A DNA stretch of 64,000 bases from the NCBI RefSeq assembly GCF_001653235.2, contig NC_035792.1, forward strand, positions 930,001 through 994,000. Reading direction: 5' to 3'. How positions within the stretch are numbered: position 1 is the first letter of the stretch; every line of letters starts with the position of its first letter. The notes under the pieces are model-generated. The model was not told where the DNA came from. It searched no databases and saw nothing but the letters and a program-made list of their open reading frames with translations. Positions 1 through 11,395 of this stretch are shown in pieces. This DNA comes from Pochonia chlamydosporia 170 (taxonomy: Eukaryota > Ascomycota > Sordariomycetes > Hypocreales > Clavicipitaceae). Made by a program: the position numbers and the translations under genes.

Positions 1-2146
1 ACTGCTAGATTGTAGCTGTACACATCAGTATATCATGTGAATGTTTGCAAAGTAGGCAGACTAGACGCTGCTGTCAGGACTCAGGAGCACATCCCGCGAA
101 TTCTGGCCTAGGTAACCAATCAACGCAAAGACTGACGCCGAGGGAAACAACGCAAGCAATAAAAAGCCGAATGTTTTTGGCGACTGGAAGGGGAACATGA
201 GGCTGAGGAACTCACTATTGACTTCATTGTTGTCAAGGAGCGATGGCGTGGTGTAATCTGGCGCCTCTAGACCTCAACTTGCTTGCTATTCTCGATGCCA
301 AGGTTTGATTGTCGCGATGCTTTTTCTTCAAGGCTAGATGCAGGTAAGTATTGAAGAGTAAATATTACCATAGCAAAGACTTGAATTCTTGACGCAAACG
401 AAAGCGTATTTGGTATGTATACTTGCCAGGCACTTTCGTCCTTGGCATACTGAATTTGTTGCTGTGTCTGTGGTGATTCTGCTGTATAGGTTCAAGATCT
501 TCTGTGACTGACCGATGCTGCGGGCGACCCCTGGTGGCTTGCCGGTCTGGTGACAGACTTCGATTTGGACTCACGAAAGAGAGTCTGGTGTCCTGTTGGC
601 TGACGCCACATGCTTGTTAGGGCGAACTTCATGTTGGCATTGAACCTTCAATGTCTGGTTGACTTTAGAACGTCACTGGTGGCACTGGGTGCCACAGTGC
701 ACATGTGAGTCAGCGGTTGCCATTGCCTAAGTATAAAAGCTGGACGCTTTCGCAGCACTGCACTGGACCTGCTTCTTCCTGCTACAGCCCCTCACCAGCA
801 TCTGTTCGAACACGGCCGATGAGACGTTCACCATCGAGATTGAGGTCAGAATAGAGGGTTGCAAAGGGGCGAGAAAATATAGCGGTGGGGGTTAACATTT
901 CTATCTGTTCTTTTCAAACTATGACTAATGATGATCCGCCCAACAACTGAAGTCATACAAAATATCCTTGCGCCAGTCTACCCGCGCTGTCAAACATATT
1001 GAAATCGAACCGGTACAAAGCGCAATTGAAAGAAAGGGTCCGAAACTTCTCTTCTACATGGTCAGCTGTCATTCTGCGAGCTTGTCAAGTGACAAGCGAA
1101 GAAGTACCTGTTTGTCCAATACTTATATCCCATGATACAAGGGTTAACCAAGCGGCCAGCTCAAAATGCGAGTCCTGCGGGTGAAACGTCAGCTTTAAAA
1201 GCTGACGACTTTGTGGAGGGCTCTCTTTGGCTGTTCTCTTCTTAATAGTCATCTTGCGGGAAGGGGACGGGCAATCAGTGTAGTGACGGGGAAGGGGAAA
1301 AAATGTGACGGGGCGCGGTGGGGGTGGGCAATCATCCTTTTTTTTTTCTCAGCACCGAGAACCACCCACATCGTTATGTATGTCCAATCTGACAGTCATT
1401 TGTTTGGAAATTGAACGTGAGGAGGTGAGCGGTTTGTGGTGGACGATTCACCTGAGCGGCTGCTGGCGTGGTGGTCTTGATGTTGAAGGCATGTTGACTG
1501 TGAATGTCCATGGGTATTGTGGTTACAAAGGCATGGCATATGGCCAGAGGAGATGGGAAATGTTTGAAGACAATGTTGGAGAGGAGCAAAAGAAGCAGAG
1601 TTATGAAGAACATGGCCGGGGCCATTTGATATTTGTTACCTTGACAGGACCAAGCCTCTAAACTAGCCACTGCCACCGATGTAATAACAGTGGAAGGATC
1701 TACTTTGTGCTATATCATTCCTTACTTAAGTAGCAATTCTACGCCAATATCGCAGTCACGGAGCTTGGTAGGTTTCTCGGCTACGGCCACGGCACCCAGG
1801 ATACTTACTCACTGATGGCAACAGCGGGAAGGTCAAGTTGCTCCGGCACCTCCACTGAGCGCGCTCCTGCCTACCTTTGGCTTTGATACACAGAACTGCA
1901 TAGAAGTTGCGACACTGTCCGTATTACTCACCCCACGCTGAGAGGCAGGCTCGGCAAAGCAAAGCGAACCTGCCATCGCCACCCGGGCAGCGGCGGTACG
2001 GTAGAGCACAATTCGAGCTCATGCGTGGGCATCGAGGAACAGAGGAGGGTGACACCGGCTTGGTTGAGACAAACCGATTCCACCTCTAACACGCGTTATA
2101 AACTTAACGGCTAACATTAAAGCAGTCCTGATACTGTTCTATTAGC
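1..2146. other. intergenic, no convincing gene
   Basis: Apart from the doubtful exon at 61-266, no reading frame here has protein-like composition or splice logic. A good TATA motif (GTATAAAAGC, about 731-740, +) is followed by a pyrimidine-rich stretch and an ATG near 820 that opens only a 12-codon frame, so it may be the promoter of a lost gene. A T-run lies at about 1338-1348. Confidence 0.5.
61..266 (-). other. possible 3' terminal exon of a membrane protein (partial or relic)
   Basis: On the minus strand an open frame follows a possible acceptor (CTAG at 270-267) and runs to a TAG at 61-63. It encodes about 68 residues with one strongly hydrophobic stretch (core GFLLLALFPSASVFALIGYL) and a polar tail ending in SPDSSV. 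This could be the last transmembrane helix and cytosolic tail of a permease. I could not join it to a convincing upstream exon; the frame at 365-574 (-) is not clearly related. It may be a relic or chance. Confidence 0.15.
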
Positions 2147-4689
2147 CTATCCCACGAATTCTGGCCAGTGCAGCCAATCAAAGTTGTTCATATCCTCCCA
2201 AGACAGCCCGCCAAACGAAGGCTCAAACTCATTGCCGGGCTGGTTGAGCACCTGGTCAATCTGATCATCTGACATTGCAGAGAATTGAAGAGGCTCGGGC
2301 CACAGGATTTGCTGATTCAGGAAGCTGGTACTGTTTGGTGTGGAAACTGGTGCACCCATAGATTGCACTTCGGGTACAGCAGGAGAGGTCAGGTTTTGTG
2401 GCGCAGTGGATGAAGTTGCTGCAGTTTGTTTGGCGGCTTTTCGCACAATTTGTCTCAAGTATTTTCCGTATAATGCCGAAAGACCGTTTCTATGTTGCGT
2501 TATGGTACCTATTCGTTCAAGGACACCAGCAGCTTCGTCGATAAGTTTCCGAATACTCGGCGCCAAAGTAGAGCCACCTGAAGTGTATGCGCTGAGTGTC
2601 AATGCAAAACAAGCAGCGAATGAAATCATAATGGCGGTGTTGTTCGGCATGGAATGTAATTGGGCCTCGCCCTGGATGGCTGCCCTCATCACATTCAGAG
2701 CCGACGACAAGCCGGCCGTACGGAAGAATCGTCTGACTTCGATGGGAGCTGTGGGGTGATTGATTACGCCGCCGTACGTTGAGAGCCGGGTGTGAGTGAC
2801 GAGGATGTCGACATATGGGGGCAGGCGGCGCTCTGCCAAGTGTTAGATTGTGTATTCACTGCCCTGTCGCAGAATTTGCTACTTACGTGGCCCAATGCCA
2901 ATAGACACTCCCCATTCAGTATACCACTGGTCGAAGAATCTTTCGATCGCGCCTTGGATTCTGAAATATGTTAGTGCGAGCTGAAGAGTGTTTGCGTAGC
3001 GATTCATACGATTGAGCAATTAGAGATCCGTCGCTAACTGGATTCTGTGACCCATCACAAAGGGCTCGAACTGTTGAGAAAAGACCGTCCTAGCATGAGA
3101 TGAGTATATGAACTTGAGTAGCAAATCAAAATTCCGTAGACAACACATACCAAGTCTCGTCGTAGCACAGCCATTGACACCAGCGGGCCATCCTGAGGGT
3201 CGCCAACCGCGGACCGATACCAGCTGTCGCAGTCCTTGACTAGTCTTGTGACGGGCACGACGAAAGGGCGGCCACGAGCTAGAGACATGCTGCAAGGTTG
3301 TCAGCGCCGTTAAAGTTCATTGTAGGATAGAGCACGCACCCTCGCTCGAGAACGAAAAGAGATATCCAGCAACGTTCCCTATTTCGCAGTAGACGCTTGG
3401 CCTTGTCCGTCCAAGGATCTAGATCCGGATACCCATCCATGGCCAGGGCTGTTCGACTGTCCAAACACTCGCCTCTTGCGAGGGCCAAATTTGAGCCCTG
3501 CTGTAAAACCTCAGTAGGAACAATGACCTTGTGCAGAGACAAATCTATGGCAACGCTGGTAGCCATGGATATGTATACGCAAGCCTCGTCGTCGGTACTA
3601 TGCTGACCTGGAAACATCCATGGGATATTGATCATGAATGCTAAAACGATTTCAATAGACTTGTGTCTGCGCAATATGACTCTGTGTGCCAACGTATTTA
3701 CATGATTTGACAGTCGTTTTGATAATGCCGAGGCCGTAGGTAAGAACAACGCAGATGCCGCGAGGATAGAGGTACAGAGAAAGGCTGATCTGGAGCGGGT
3801 GTAAGCCATTGTGTGCAGGGTCGAATCGAGACCCCAACGCGTATGAGCGAGATTCGCATGAAAGCTGCGTGGTTTAGCACCGTATCAATAGGAGAAAGAA
3901 ACATGCGTAGAACATACTAGGTAAAGAGAGAATCTCCCTCCTCCTCGGAGATCAGTCCTAGCTCAAAGGGGTCGATATCGCTGCCCACATCAAGATTCAC
4001 CTTGGCTCCCGAGAAGAAGGCCTCCAGGCTCGACGACTCAGTGCTTCCGCCTGAGGTTGCGCCACCGCGTCTTCGCGAGTTCTGCGGTGAGCTGCGACTT
4101 GGAACATCTCGGGATGGTTGAAAATAAGATGCCCGGGCAAGCAGCTGGAGCGGGTTTTCGGCGTCGTCAACAGCCAGGCTCTCCTCTGTGCGTTGTGCGA
4201 AATCCGACATGGACGTCTGGTCAGTGGTGTCCTCTCCATTTTCGCCATCGTCACTCGATGAAACTTCGGCTTCGGCGCTTCCATGGTTATTCGATGCTTG
4301 ACCTGGTGACCACTCGTTGCCATCCAGTTGTCCCATGAGGGCTCTCATTTGCGTTAATGCCTTGTCATCTTCATTGCTTTGCTGCCGGCCACTTCTGGCC
4401 CGCTTGACAGCCTGCTCTACTTGAAATAAAGCCTTGTCAAGACCAACTCTCTTACTATGGATCGAAAGCACAGGAGCGACATGTTAGCTGAAGCTTTGCG
4501 GGTGGAATGGGAGGTTTCGCACTTCTTGATGCCCTTTTGCCGGCCAGCATGGAAATCAGGGCGAATGCATTCGGTGCCTAGTTGGATACATCTCTTGCAT
4601 CGACCTTCTGGGGCAGTCCAGTCACACTTGATCTTGCTACGGCGACACACCAGACAAGCCGCTTGCTTGGGCCTGGGTGTCTCACTCAT
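2147..4689 (-). CDS. Zn2Cys6 fungal transcription factor with fungal-specific (MHR) domain
   Basis: Nuclear DNA-binding regulator. Seven exons fit in frame: 4523-4689, 3918-4454, 3340-3864, 3151-3289, 3010-3089, 2887-2960 and 2147-2832, giving about 735 aa. Residues 12-43 form the Zn2Cys6 binuclear cluster (CLVCRRSKIKCD, then CKRCIQLGTEC), followed by a basic linker and a likely dimerisation helix (GLDKALFQVEQAVKRAR). Then come an acidic Ser-rich linker and the helical middle homology region, including the GYPDLDPW..RNRERCWISLFVLERG segment typical of the fungal_TF_MHR domain. The C-terminus is rich in Asp, Asn and Trp (DDQIDQVLNQPG, WEDMNNFDWLHWPEF), which suits an activation domain. The ATG at 4689 lies 11 codons before the first zinc cysteine. 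It is transcribed towards the MFS permease side of a possible metabolic cluster. Family assignment is firm; its targets are unknown. Confidence 0.9.
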
Positions 4690-5569
4690 GGCGGTGGATT
4701 ATGCCGAGCCTTGGTCGCGTGGTGGAACGTTCATGATCGGGGTTCGTGTGTTTGTCGCAGATGCCTCTGAGCAGGCGGTCATGAGCAGTCGGAGATGCAG
4801 GTCTGTAAGATGGATATGAAATCTGACGATTCGGCTCGGCCAAGTGCCGGAATTTGGCGAAGTTGTTTGATGATCAGCTCACTGCATTTGATGAGATGTA
4901 GCAGGATGTTGATTAGCTTGGTGTTTGTCGTGGCGTCGAAATGGGTGGGGCTTTAGCACATGCAGTGATCTGAGCAGTGACATGGAGGTCAGTCACCCAA
5001 CAGAACCCGATCCTCAAGTGCAAGTGTGTCTGGAACTTTGGAGAGCTGCATCATGGCCAGGTCTCTTCCGCTTCGAACTAGCAGACAAGACACCATCCAG
5101 TCATGACGAAGTTGCTGATCCATGCCGACTCAATTGCTCAATGCTACCCAAATTCCAACTGTGCCTTTGCCTGCGGAATTTCAATGCTGTCATGTTGCGT
5201 CAAGTGTAAGCTGAGGTGAGGCACTCACAAAAATACTCAAGTACCTCGGTAATTGACCTCGATGTGCACTTCGTAGGATCAAATGAAATCTGGTGTCAAA
5301 TCGTCTCCGCGGCCGTAGATGTACAAGGTACTTAGTTTCTACAAAGTGCTAATGCCATGGACCAATGTATACTTATTAGTCCTATGCAACGCATTGCAAC
5401 TTGAATGCATTGCACAAAACGAACACTTGCGAGGAAACAAACTCTCTCTCTCAGACTGCAAACCATCGACGTGTTCACTACAATGGTGGTCAAGCCTCGA
5501 TTGAATCTACCATCTAATCTACCTCCCTCTATACGCTTACGTCTGCATCATCATTAGTAAACATTAAAC
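4690..5569. other. intergenic; promoter of the Zn2Cys6 gene and 3' flank of the MFS gene
   Basis: About 0.9 kb without a protein-like frame. The short open frames here are unconvincing. The regulator's promoter should lie at 4690-5300 on the minus strand. I see no clear TATA box. Confidence 0.5.
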
Positions 5570-7467
5570 TTACCCATGCGTCTTACGCAACTGCCTCCCA
5601 TTCGCAACAAACGCCGCACAAATCCCCAGCACCGCCATCGCCGTAGACGCCATAAACCCATACCGAATCCCATCATAGTACACATGTCTTGCTCGAAGCT
5701 GCAACTCCGGAGACAACTTTTTCAACGCATCCACAGAATGTCGTATCTCGTCAATGACCTATCATCCAAGCAAAAAAGTCAGCATCATTTCATCAATCAT
5801 TTAGAATAGCAAAGGCAGATTATTAAGCCCTACGCTCCTTTTATCTGATATCTCGCCCAAAGCATCCGGTAGCCGGACACTGAGCGTGGTTTGCACAATG
5901 GCAGAGGTTACAGAGACGCCCCAGACTGTGCCGAGGGACCTGATGAGATATGTCGTTGATGCCGACACGGCGTGGTCTGCATATGTTAGAACCAGTCGTG
6001 TAGATTCAGCGGGTTGTACGGACCTCCGTGGGGAAACGAAGCCAGCGAAGTGAACAGGATGGCAGGGTATACAATGCCCTGGCCGAGGTTGGCGGGAAAA
6101 ATGTACACGATGTACTTCCACGCTGCGTCTTCGAATCCAAATGACGTGACTAGTGCGTTTCCAAATGCCATGAGGAGTACACCTGTTCGCACCAACGGTA
6201 TGAGTTGGCCCCAGCGAGACATGACGATGCCGGCGATGAGACCTCCTATCGGTGTAGCAAGTGAGGGTATGGCAAGCCGAGCGCCAACCTTGGTCGCAGA
6301 ATCGAGTAAGACCACTTGAAAGAAGAGAGGGAGCATAAACAGATACTATACTCAGTCAGTATACTTCACATTTCAAAAATAAAAGATTCCTTACCCCAAA
6401 GGCAGCCATCCCAGCACACACATTGGCGATTTGCGTAAACACCGGCAATCGACCTCTCAGCATACGCAGTGGGATAACAGGCATCGCACCCGTTTCAGCT
6501 TCCACCTTCAAAAAGGCAGCAAACAAAGCCACACTCACGATCAATGAGCCCACCACCCAGGGACTCGTCCAGGGAAGCTCGTTGCCGCCCAAACTAAGAC
6601 CCAGCAACTGTATCGAAATAGCTGCCACCAGCAACAAGGCTCCGGAGAAATCAACCCGTTTCCACGCCGTACTTAGACCCTGGTCGATGGAAAACGAACC
6701 CTCTTGGTCCTTCAATACATACCAGCCTACCACGAACGCCATGACAGAAAGAGGGACTTGAGCGAGAAAACACCACCGCCAGCCAATGTGGTCCGCTATG
6801 GCGCCGCCGAACGAAGCACCTGCAATGGAACCGAATCCGAATACGCCATTCTGCATAGCTTGGTACATGCCTCGCTTGCGGAAGGGGATCATGTCCGAGT
6901 TGACGATTGTTGCTGGTTTCATTAGCACTAACATTGGGAGGCAGAAACAGCACTGAGAGCCATAAAGTGAGACATACCCATTGTCATTAGACCACCGCCT
7001 CCGAACCCTGTCAGCGCACGCATCACATTTAGAAAGATGATGTTTTTGGCTATCCCGCATCCTAGACAGCCGGCTGCAAAGGTGACGGTGGACGTGAAGA
7101 AGCATATGCGTCTGCCGAAAATGTCGGAGACACGTCCGTAAAGGGGTTGGAAGGCGGTCGCAGTGATGAGGTACGACGTTGTTAGCCAGGAGGCAGTGTT
7201 TGCGGCGTCAAATTCAGAGCTGATGGTGGCGTAGGTGGTAGCCGTGATGGTGTAGTCGAAGCCGTTGAGGGAGACGTTTGTCATGATGGCGGTTTGGATC
7301 CATGCGAATCCGGGTGGGGGATGCCATGAGTCTTCGTCGGGGGCGATGAGAAAAGGTTGATCTGGGCTGTCATTTTCGTCAACTGAGTTGCGGTCTGTTG
7401 AGGTTTGGATGGTGAGGTTGTGTGTTCCTAATTCCATGTCGGCGGGACTGTCGATGCTTAGTGACAT
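5570..7467 (-). CDS. MFS permease, vacuolar basic amino acid transporter (Vba/Fnx1)-like
   Basis: Five exons join in frame: 6978-7467, 6395-6912, 6024-6345, 5834-5976 and 5570-5758, giving about 553 aa. The N-terminal 60 residues are polar and acidic and are followed by multiple membrane helices. MFS motif A is present as GRVSDIFGRR, the antiporter-like region as GSIAGASFGGAIADHIGWRW, and the conserved TIVNSDMIPFRKRG loop is characteristic of the DHA2/Vba1-Fnx1 branch. That branch moves basic amino acids into vacuoles in yeast, but many filamentous-fungal relatives export secondary metabolites. The last exon is a C-terminal helix (YGFMASTAMAVLGICAAFVA) and a short basic tail ending at TAA 5570-5572. 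Its gene lies between a Zn2Cys6 regulator and a PEBP gene. MFS family is certain; substrate is not. Confidence 0.9.
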
Positions 7468-8140
7468 GGTGGGTGGAAAACGGTGATGTTCTCAAGCTTG
7501 AGATTGGAGGTTGGAGGTTTACAATCCTGGGATGCGAGGTGTACATGCACGAATTTTGATGTCGATCACGTCTAAAGGTGGAAGAATTGGTTATGACTAA
7601 CACGGCGACTCTTCCACAAACATTTCCCATTGCTTCAATAGACATTTGATGGACCCTCAATTCTGGAGAAATGACGTAAAACTACTTCAACATCTCACTA
7701 ACACTTGTGCGGGCTACATATGCTACCCGGTAGTCGAGATACAAATCAGGAACTGGTACGATCACGAGAGGCCAAGTTTGCAAGTAAATATAATAAAAGT
7801 TGGATCAGCTTCGAATAAAAATATGTAAAGAACCTTCACTTGTCCCAATCGCAGTTCAAACTCATCTCATGTCATGTTTAACTCAAGAAGAAGCAGCAGA
7901 CTTTCCGTGTCGGCACCTCGCCGCTCCCGGCCCGAAACCTTCGGCCAAATCGCCAATGTCTCACGGTTCGTCGGTGCTCAACCGGCACGGGCTTATCGTT
8001 TAGTGGATCACTAATCGCCGATCAACCAGAATAAGCGTCAAAGATTCCAATTAAAATATTTATAAAGGTTCCTGAGAGCCATTGAATATTTTTTTTACAG
8101 TATAGAAAAATAGACAGGTTGGTGTCCAAGTAATTCCGTA
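7468..8140. other. divergent intergenic region between MFS and PEBP genes
   Basis: About 0.67 kb that must hold both promoters, since the MFS gene reads left and the PEBP gene reads right. No credible coding frame is present. The stretch at 8080-8110 is A/T-rich (a T-run and AGTATAGAAAAATAG) about 40 bp upstream of the PEBP start. Confidence 0.5.
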
Positions 8141-8732
8141 ATGCCCTCCAACACCAACGCCATGGCGGCCATCGCCGCCCTTCAAAACGACAAATCCAAG
8201 ATCCTGGGTGTAAGCGTCGGCAAACACACTGTTGAACCAGGCTATCACATTCCCAAAGGCGGTATGAAGCACAACTCATAATTTCAGTTCCCGTATAATG
8301 AATGCTAATCTCCTCAAAGATGCACGAGATACACCCGTCATTCGCTTCGACGCAGCCACCCCATCAACCAAGTACATAGCAGTATGCCTGGATCTCGATG
8401 CTCCCCATCCATCATTTCCATTCCTCAGCCCTATTCTCCACTGGATTCAGCCCGGGCTACAAGCATCTACGCAAGATGGACAGACTGTGATGAAGTCATC
8501 TGAAGCATTTATTTGCAATTACGCGCCACCCGGCCCACCACCAGGCAGCCCGCCACATCGATACTGCTTCTTCTTGTACGAGCAGCCAGAGTCGTTTGAT
8601 GGGAAGAAGTATGCGCCGAGTAATGGTGCTGAGATGGGATTATGGCCGAGAATGCGGTATAGTCTTGATGAGTGGGAGAAGGAGGCTGGATTGGGGCCGA
8701 TTATTGCGACGAATTATTTTAATAGTAATTAG
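8141..8732 (+). CDS. phosphatidylethanolamine-binding protein (PEBP/RKIP/YbhB) family
   Basis: Two exons, 8141-8261 and 8320-8732, give about 177 aa. The 58-nt intron has a GTATGA donor, a GCTAATC branch site and a CAAAG acceptor, and the phase matches. The PEBP ligand-pocket motifs are present: CLDLDAPHPSFPFLSPILHW (the D-x-D-x-P element) and GPPPGSPPHRYCFFLYEQP (the GxxxHRY element). IPKG/DARDTPVIRFD across the junction matches the usual N-terminal strand. Length is normal for fungal PEBPs. No signal peptide is visible, so it is probably cytosolic. The family binds phospholipid headgroups and acts as a kinase or protease modulator; the role here is unknown. An in-frame ATG at 8162 is an alternative start. 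Confidence 0.88.
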
Positions 8733-9830
8733 GTGGCTGCGAACACATGATACCATGCATATTGTGCTTACGTTGTTTTACTAGTAGTAAGATGATTTGG
8801 ATTTATGAATAAATTATGAGGTATAGAAGTGCCTGCATGCATGATGATGCCAGAATTACTTGGTTGAACGCCATTGAGAGGCCAGACTGAACTGGGATCT
8901 AGAGACCTTCCAATGGCATCTTGAGAGCGGTATTGCAGCCATACCACGAGAGCCATTCACACGGTAGATGCAAAGACAATGGCTCACTTAGCATAACTGC
9001 GAGATGCATCCCGTGACGCCAAGATGTTGCCCCAACACCTGTCAGACGGGAAGATCGAAGATCGGGGACTAGCCGCCCTGGTGAGATTTTGGCCTCCAAT
9101 TGCCGCCAAACCCCACTACTTACTTGCACAGTATTCAAGTATATAGGTTTCGCATTGGTAATCCTGTGAGTTGGTTGAAGTAACAAGGGTGAGTTGGTCG
9201 ATACTATGCTGCGTCTCGGGACAACCAAGATATCACATCTCACCATCTCGCAAGACCATAACTTCAAATTCATCGCAATGAGTCAATCATGTCCGAAAGC
9301 TTTGAAATCATGGAACATAGCAATGAAGAGAGTGAACCTCATGCGTTATGTTACTGGCAGAACCCATCCTCAACCCTTAAGTCACCGAAGTTATTCACAC
9401 CAAACCCCCGTAACGACCAACCTCAACCATCTCAAAGCGTTATGCCCTCAGTAACTAACTCCCAGCTAAATCCCCTGATATCCCGTGCAAACCCCAAAAA
9501 CACCTTCCACCCACCCAGCGCACCATTGTCTAGCTAATCCACTCGGCACAATCCCACCCCGACCAAACTCCGCAAAACTACCACTTAAGTACCTAAGAGA
9601 GTGTATCGAAACCAAATAAGTCTGTACTACCAAACTACCCGCTCCGCCCTCCCAAACAGCCACAGGTCCAGACCCAGTCCGCGGCATCGTACATGTGTAC
9701 CCTCACCCCTGCCAATGGCGGGGGAGGGGAGTCGTGACGTGATGCAGCAAACCAAGCACGATTTCTAAGCAACTCCCACACGCGAATTACCAAGCGCTCA
9801 AACCTCAAGCCGATTATCCCTCTATACCAT
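8733..9830. other. intergenic
   Basis: About 1.1 kb between the PEBP stop and the GST promoter. Open frames such as 9289-9537 (+) are Pro/Ser-rich readings of C-rich sequence without recognisable features, so I regard this as non-coding. Confidence 0.5.
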
Positions 9831-9840
9831 AAATATAAAT
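9831..9840 (+). promoter_or_regulatory. TATA box of the GST gene
   Basis: The motif AAATATAAAT lies 26 bp before the first in-frame ATG (9866) and 68 bp before the second (9908). A TATA box normally places transcription starts some 30 bp or more downstream, so most mRNAs would begin near or after 9866. That favours 9908 as the main start codon. Confidence 0.45.
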
Positions 9841-9865
9841 CTCGCGCACTCCACAATTCATACTC

Positions 9866-10881
9866 ATGACAGCTCGACTTCGCAAATTAGCCTCGCAATT
9901 CACAAACATGGCCACCAAGACCGATATCGTTCTCTACACGGCGCAGACGCCTAACGGAATCAAAGCGTCCATTGCGCTCGAGGAGCTCGGTCTTCAATAT
10001 GAGGTACGAGTCTAAGTGAATAACTTTTCGGGATAATGCTGATAATCGCAGGTGTATAATATCAAAATGATGGACAATGAGCAAAAGGAGCAATGGTTCC
10101 TGGACATCAATCCCAATGGCCGAATTCCCGCTCTGACAGACACATTCAACGGCAAGAAGATTCGGGTTTTTGAAAGCGGCGCCATCTTGGAGTATCTCGT
10201 GGACCGGTATGACAAGGACCACAAGATTTCGTATCCCAAGGACTCGGCGGAGCATTGGGAAGTCATCAGCTGGGTGCGTGCCATCTCATCCATTGCGAAC
10301 TTTAGAATACAGCTAACACATCATAGTTAATGTGGCAGATGGGTGGTCTTGGGCCGATGCAAGGCCAGGCAAACCACTTCAAGAGTACGCTCACCCACCA
10401 GCCTCATACACAATTCCTCACCACTGACAATAACAGGATACGCCCCCGAAAAGATTGAATACGGCATCAACCGCTACGGCAACGAAACTCGCCGTCTGTA
10501 CCGCACCATGGACGACCACCTCGCCAAGTCGTCCCACGGCTTCCTGGTCGGCGACCGCGTCACCATTGCGGACATTTCATGCTGGGGATGGGTCGCTTCT
10601 CACAGTACGTTTCCTACAGTTTCTCTACGTCTTCTACAGTGACATCAGTAATGTGCTGACAATTCACAGCCTGGGCGGGCGTCTCGCTCAAGGAGTTTCC
10701 CCATCTGGAGAAGTGGCTGAACACGCTGCTGCAGCGACCTGGCTTTGAAAAGGGGCGCCATGTGCCGAAGCAGCATACTGCGTTTGACAACGACAAATTG
10801 AGTGAGGAGGAGCTGGATAAGAAGGCTGAGTCGTCGAGGAATTGGGTGCAGAGCGGGATGAAGGCGGATGCGCAGAAGTGA
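9866..10881 (+). CDS. glutathione S-transferase, Ure2/YfcG-like
   Basis: Five exons: (9866 or 9908)-10003, 10052-10273, 10327-10384, 10437-10604 and 10670-10881. From ATG 9908 the protein is 251 aa, normal for the family; from ATG 9866 it gains 14 residues. The thioredoxin-fold N domain holds YTAQTPNGIKASIALEELG, the cis-Pro element NPNGRIPALTD and the GSH-contacting ESGAILEYL. The helical C domain holds the family hallmark WQMGGLGPMQGQANHF followed by RYAPEKIEYGINRY, and the N-capping element TIADISCWGWV. It conjugates or reduces substrates with glutathione in the cytosol. The gene is convergent with a PsiD-like decarboxylase; the TATA box is at 9831. Ure2-type GSTs often act in stress defence or metabolite detoxification, but the substrate here is unknown. 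Confidence 0.93.
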
Positions 10882-10940
10882 TTGAGTTACGACTATGTTG
10901 TATGAATTGAACCACGTTAAGGCTTCGCTCATTCACAATT

Positions 10941-11395
10941 GTGAAATATGTGAAAACAAACTTCAGATTCATGACCGTATTTAAGTACCGGCAAGCAAGC
11001 AACATCGCGACTTGCACCAATTTAGACGATAATCTCCATTAAAGACTCATAAACCATAACTTCTTAACATCAGCCAACCTCCCCTCACACACAATGGTGA
11101 AATATAGTGAAAGCCTCCAGACTGACTCCTTCATATTCCTGTGAAGCAAAGCAACATCGCGACTTACATGAAATCAAATGTTAAATCTCCATTAAAGACT
11201 CATATAAACCATCACTTCTTAACATCAGCCAACCTCCCCTCACACACAATGGCGAAATATAGTGAAAGCCTCCAGACTGATCTCCTCAAGTACGGTGAAG
11301 CAACATCGCGACTTACACCAATTTAGACGATAATCTCCATACAAGACTCAAACAATCACTTCTTAACAACAGCCAACTTCCCCCTCACAGGAACA
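10941..11395. repeat. tandem repeat, about 155 bp x 2.9, containing the 3' end of the neighbouring decarboxylase gene
   Basis: Three head-to-tail units begin at the GTGAAATAT-like word: 10941-11096, 11097-11251 and 11252-about 11395, with periods 156 and 155 bp. Shared words include CAACATCGCGACTT, AATCTCCATTAAAGACTCAT, CTTCTTAACA(T/A)CAGCCAAC and AGTGAAAGCCTCCAGACTGA. Units two and three are the most alike; unit one is the most diverged. The last unit runs into coding DNA: its CTTCTTAACAACAGCCAACTT is the minus-strand C-terminus KLAVVKK of the decarboxylase. The earlier units therefore carry diverged copies of that terminus (RLADVKK). This reads as repeated local duplication of the gene's 3' end and downstream flank into the convergent spacer. 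Confidence 0.85.

Noticed and set aside
88..120. Similarity between ATCCCGCGAATTCTGGCC...CCAATCAA and the 3' end of the Zn2Cys6 gene at about 2150-2183
   Set aside because: The exact match is only about 12 plus 8 bases. Words of that length recur by chance in 64 kb, and the rest of the gene is absent around 88-120.
5801..6121. Frame reading through two MFS introns
   Set aside because: The overlapping MFS splice structure explains the sequence, and the readthrough part is not protein-like.
8022..8279. Minus frames opposite the PEBP first exon
   Set aside because: Shadow of the PEBP gene; the plus-strand exon has clear family motifs.
9289..9537. 82-codon Pro/Ser/Asn-rich plus frame upstream of the GST
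   Set aside because: Low-complexity reading of C-rich DNA without a promoter or conserved feature.
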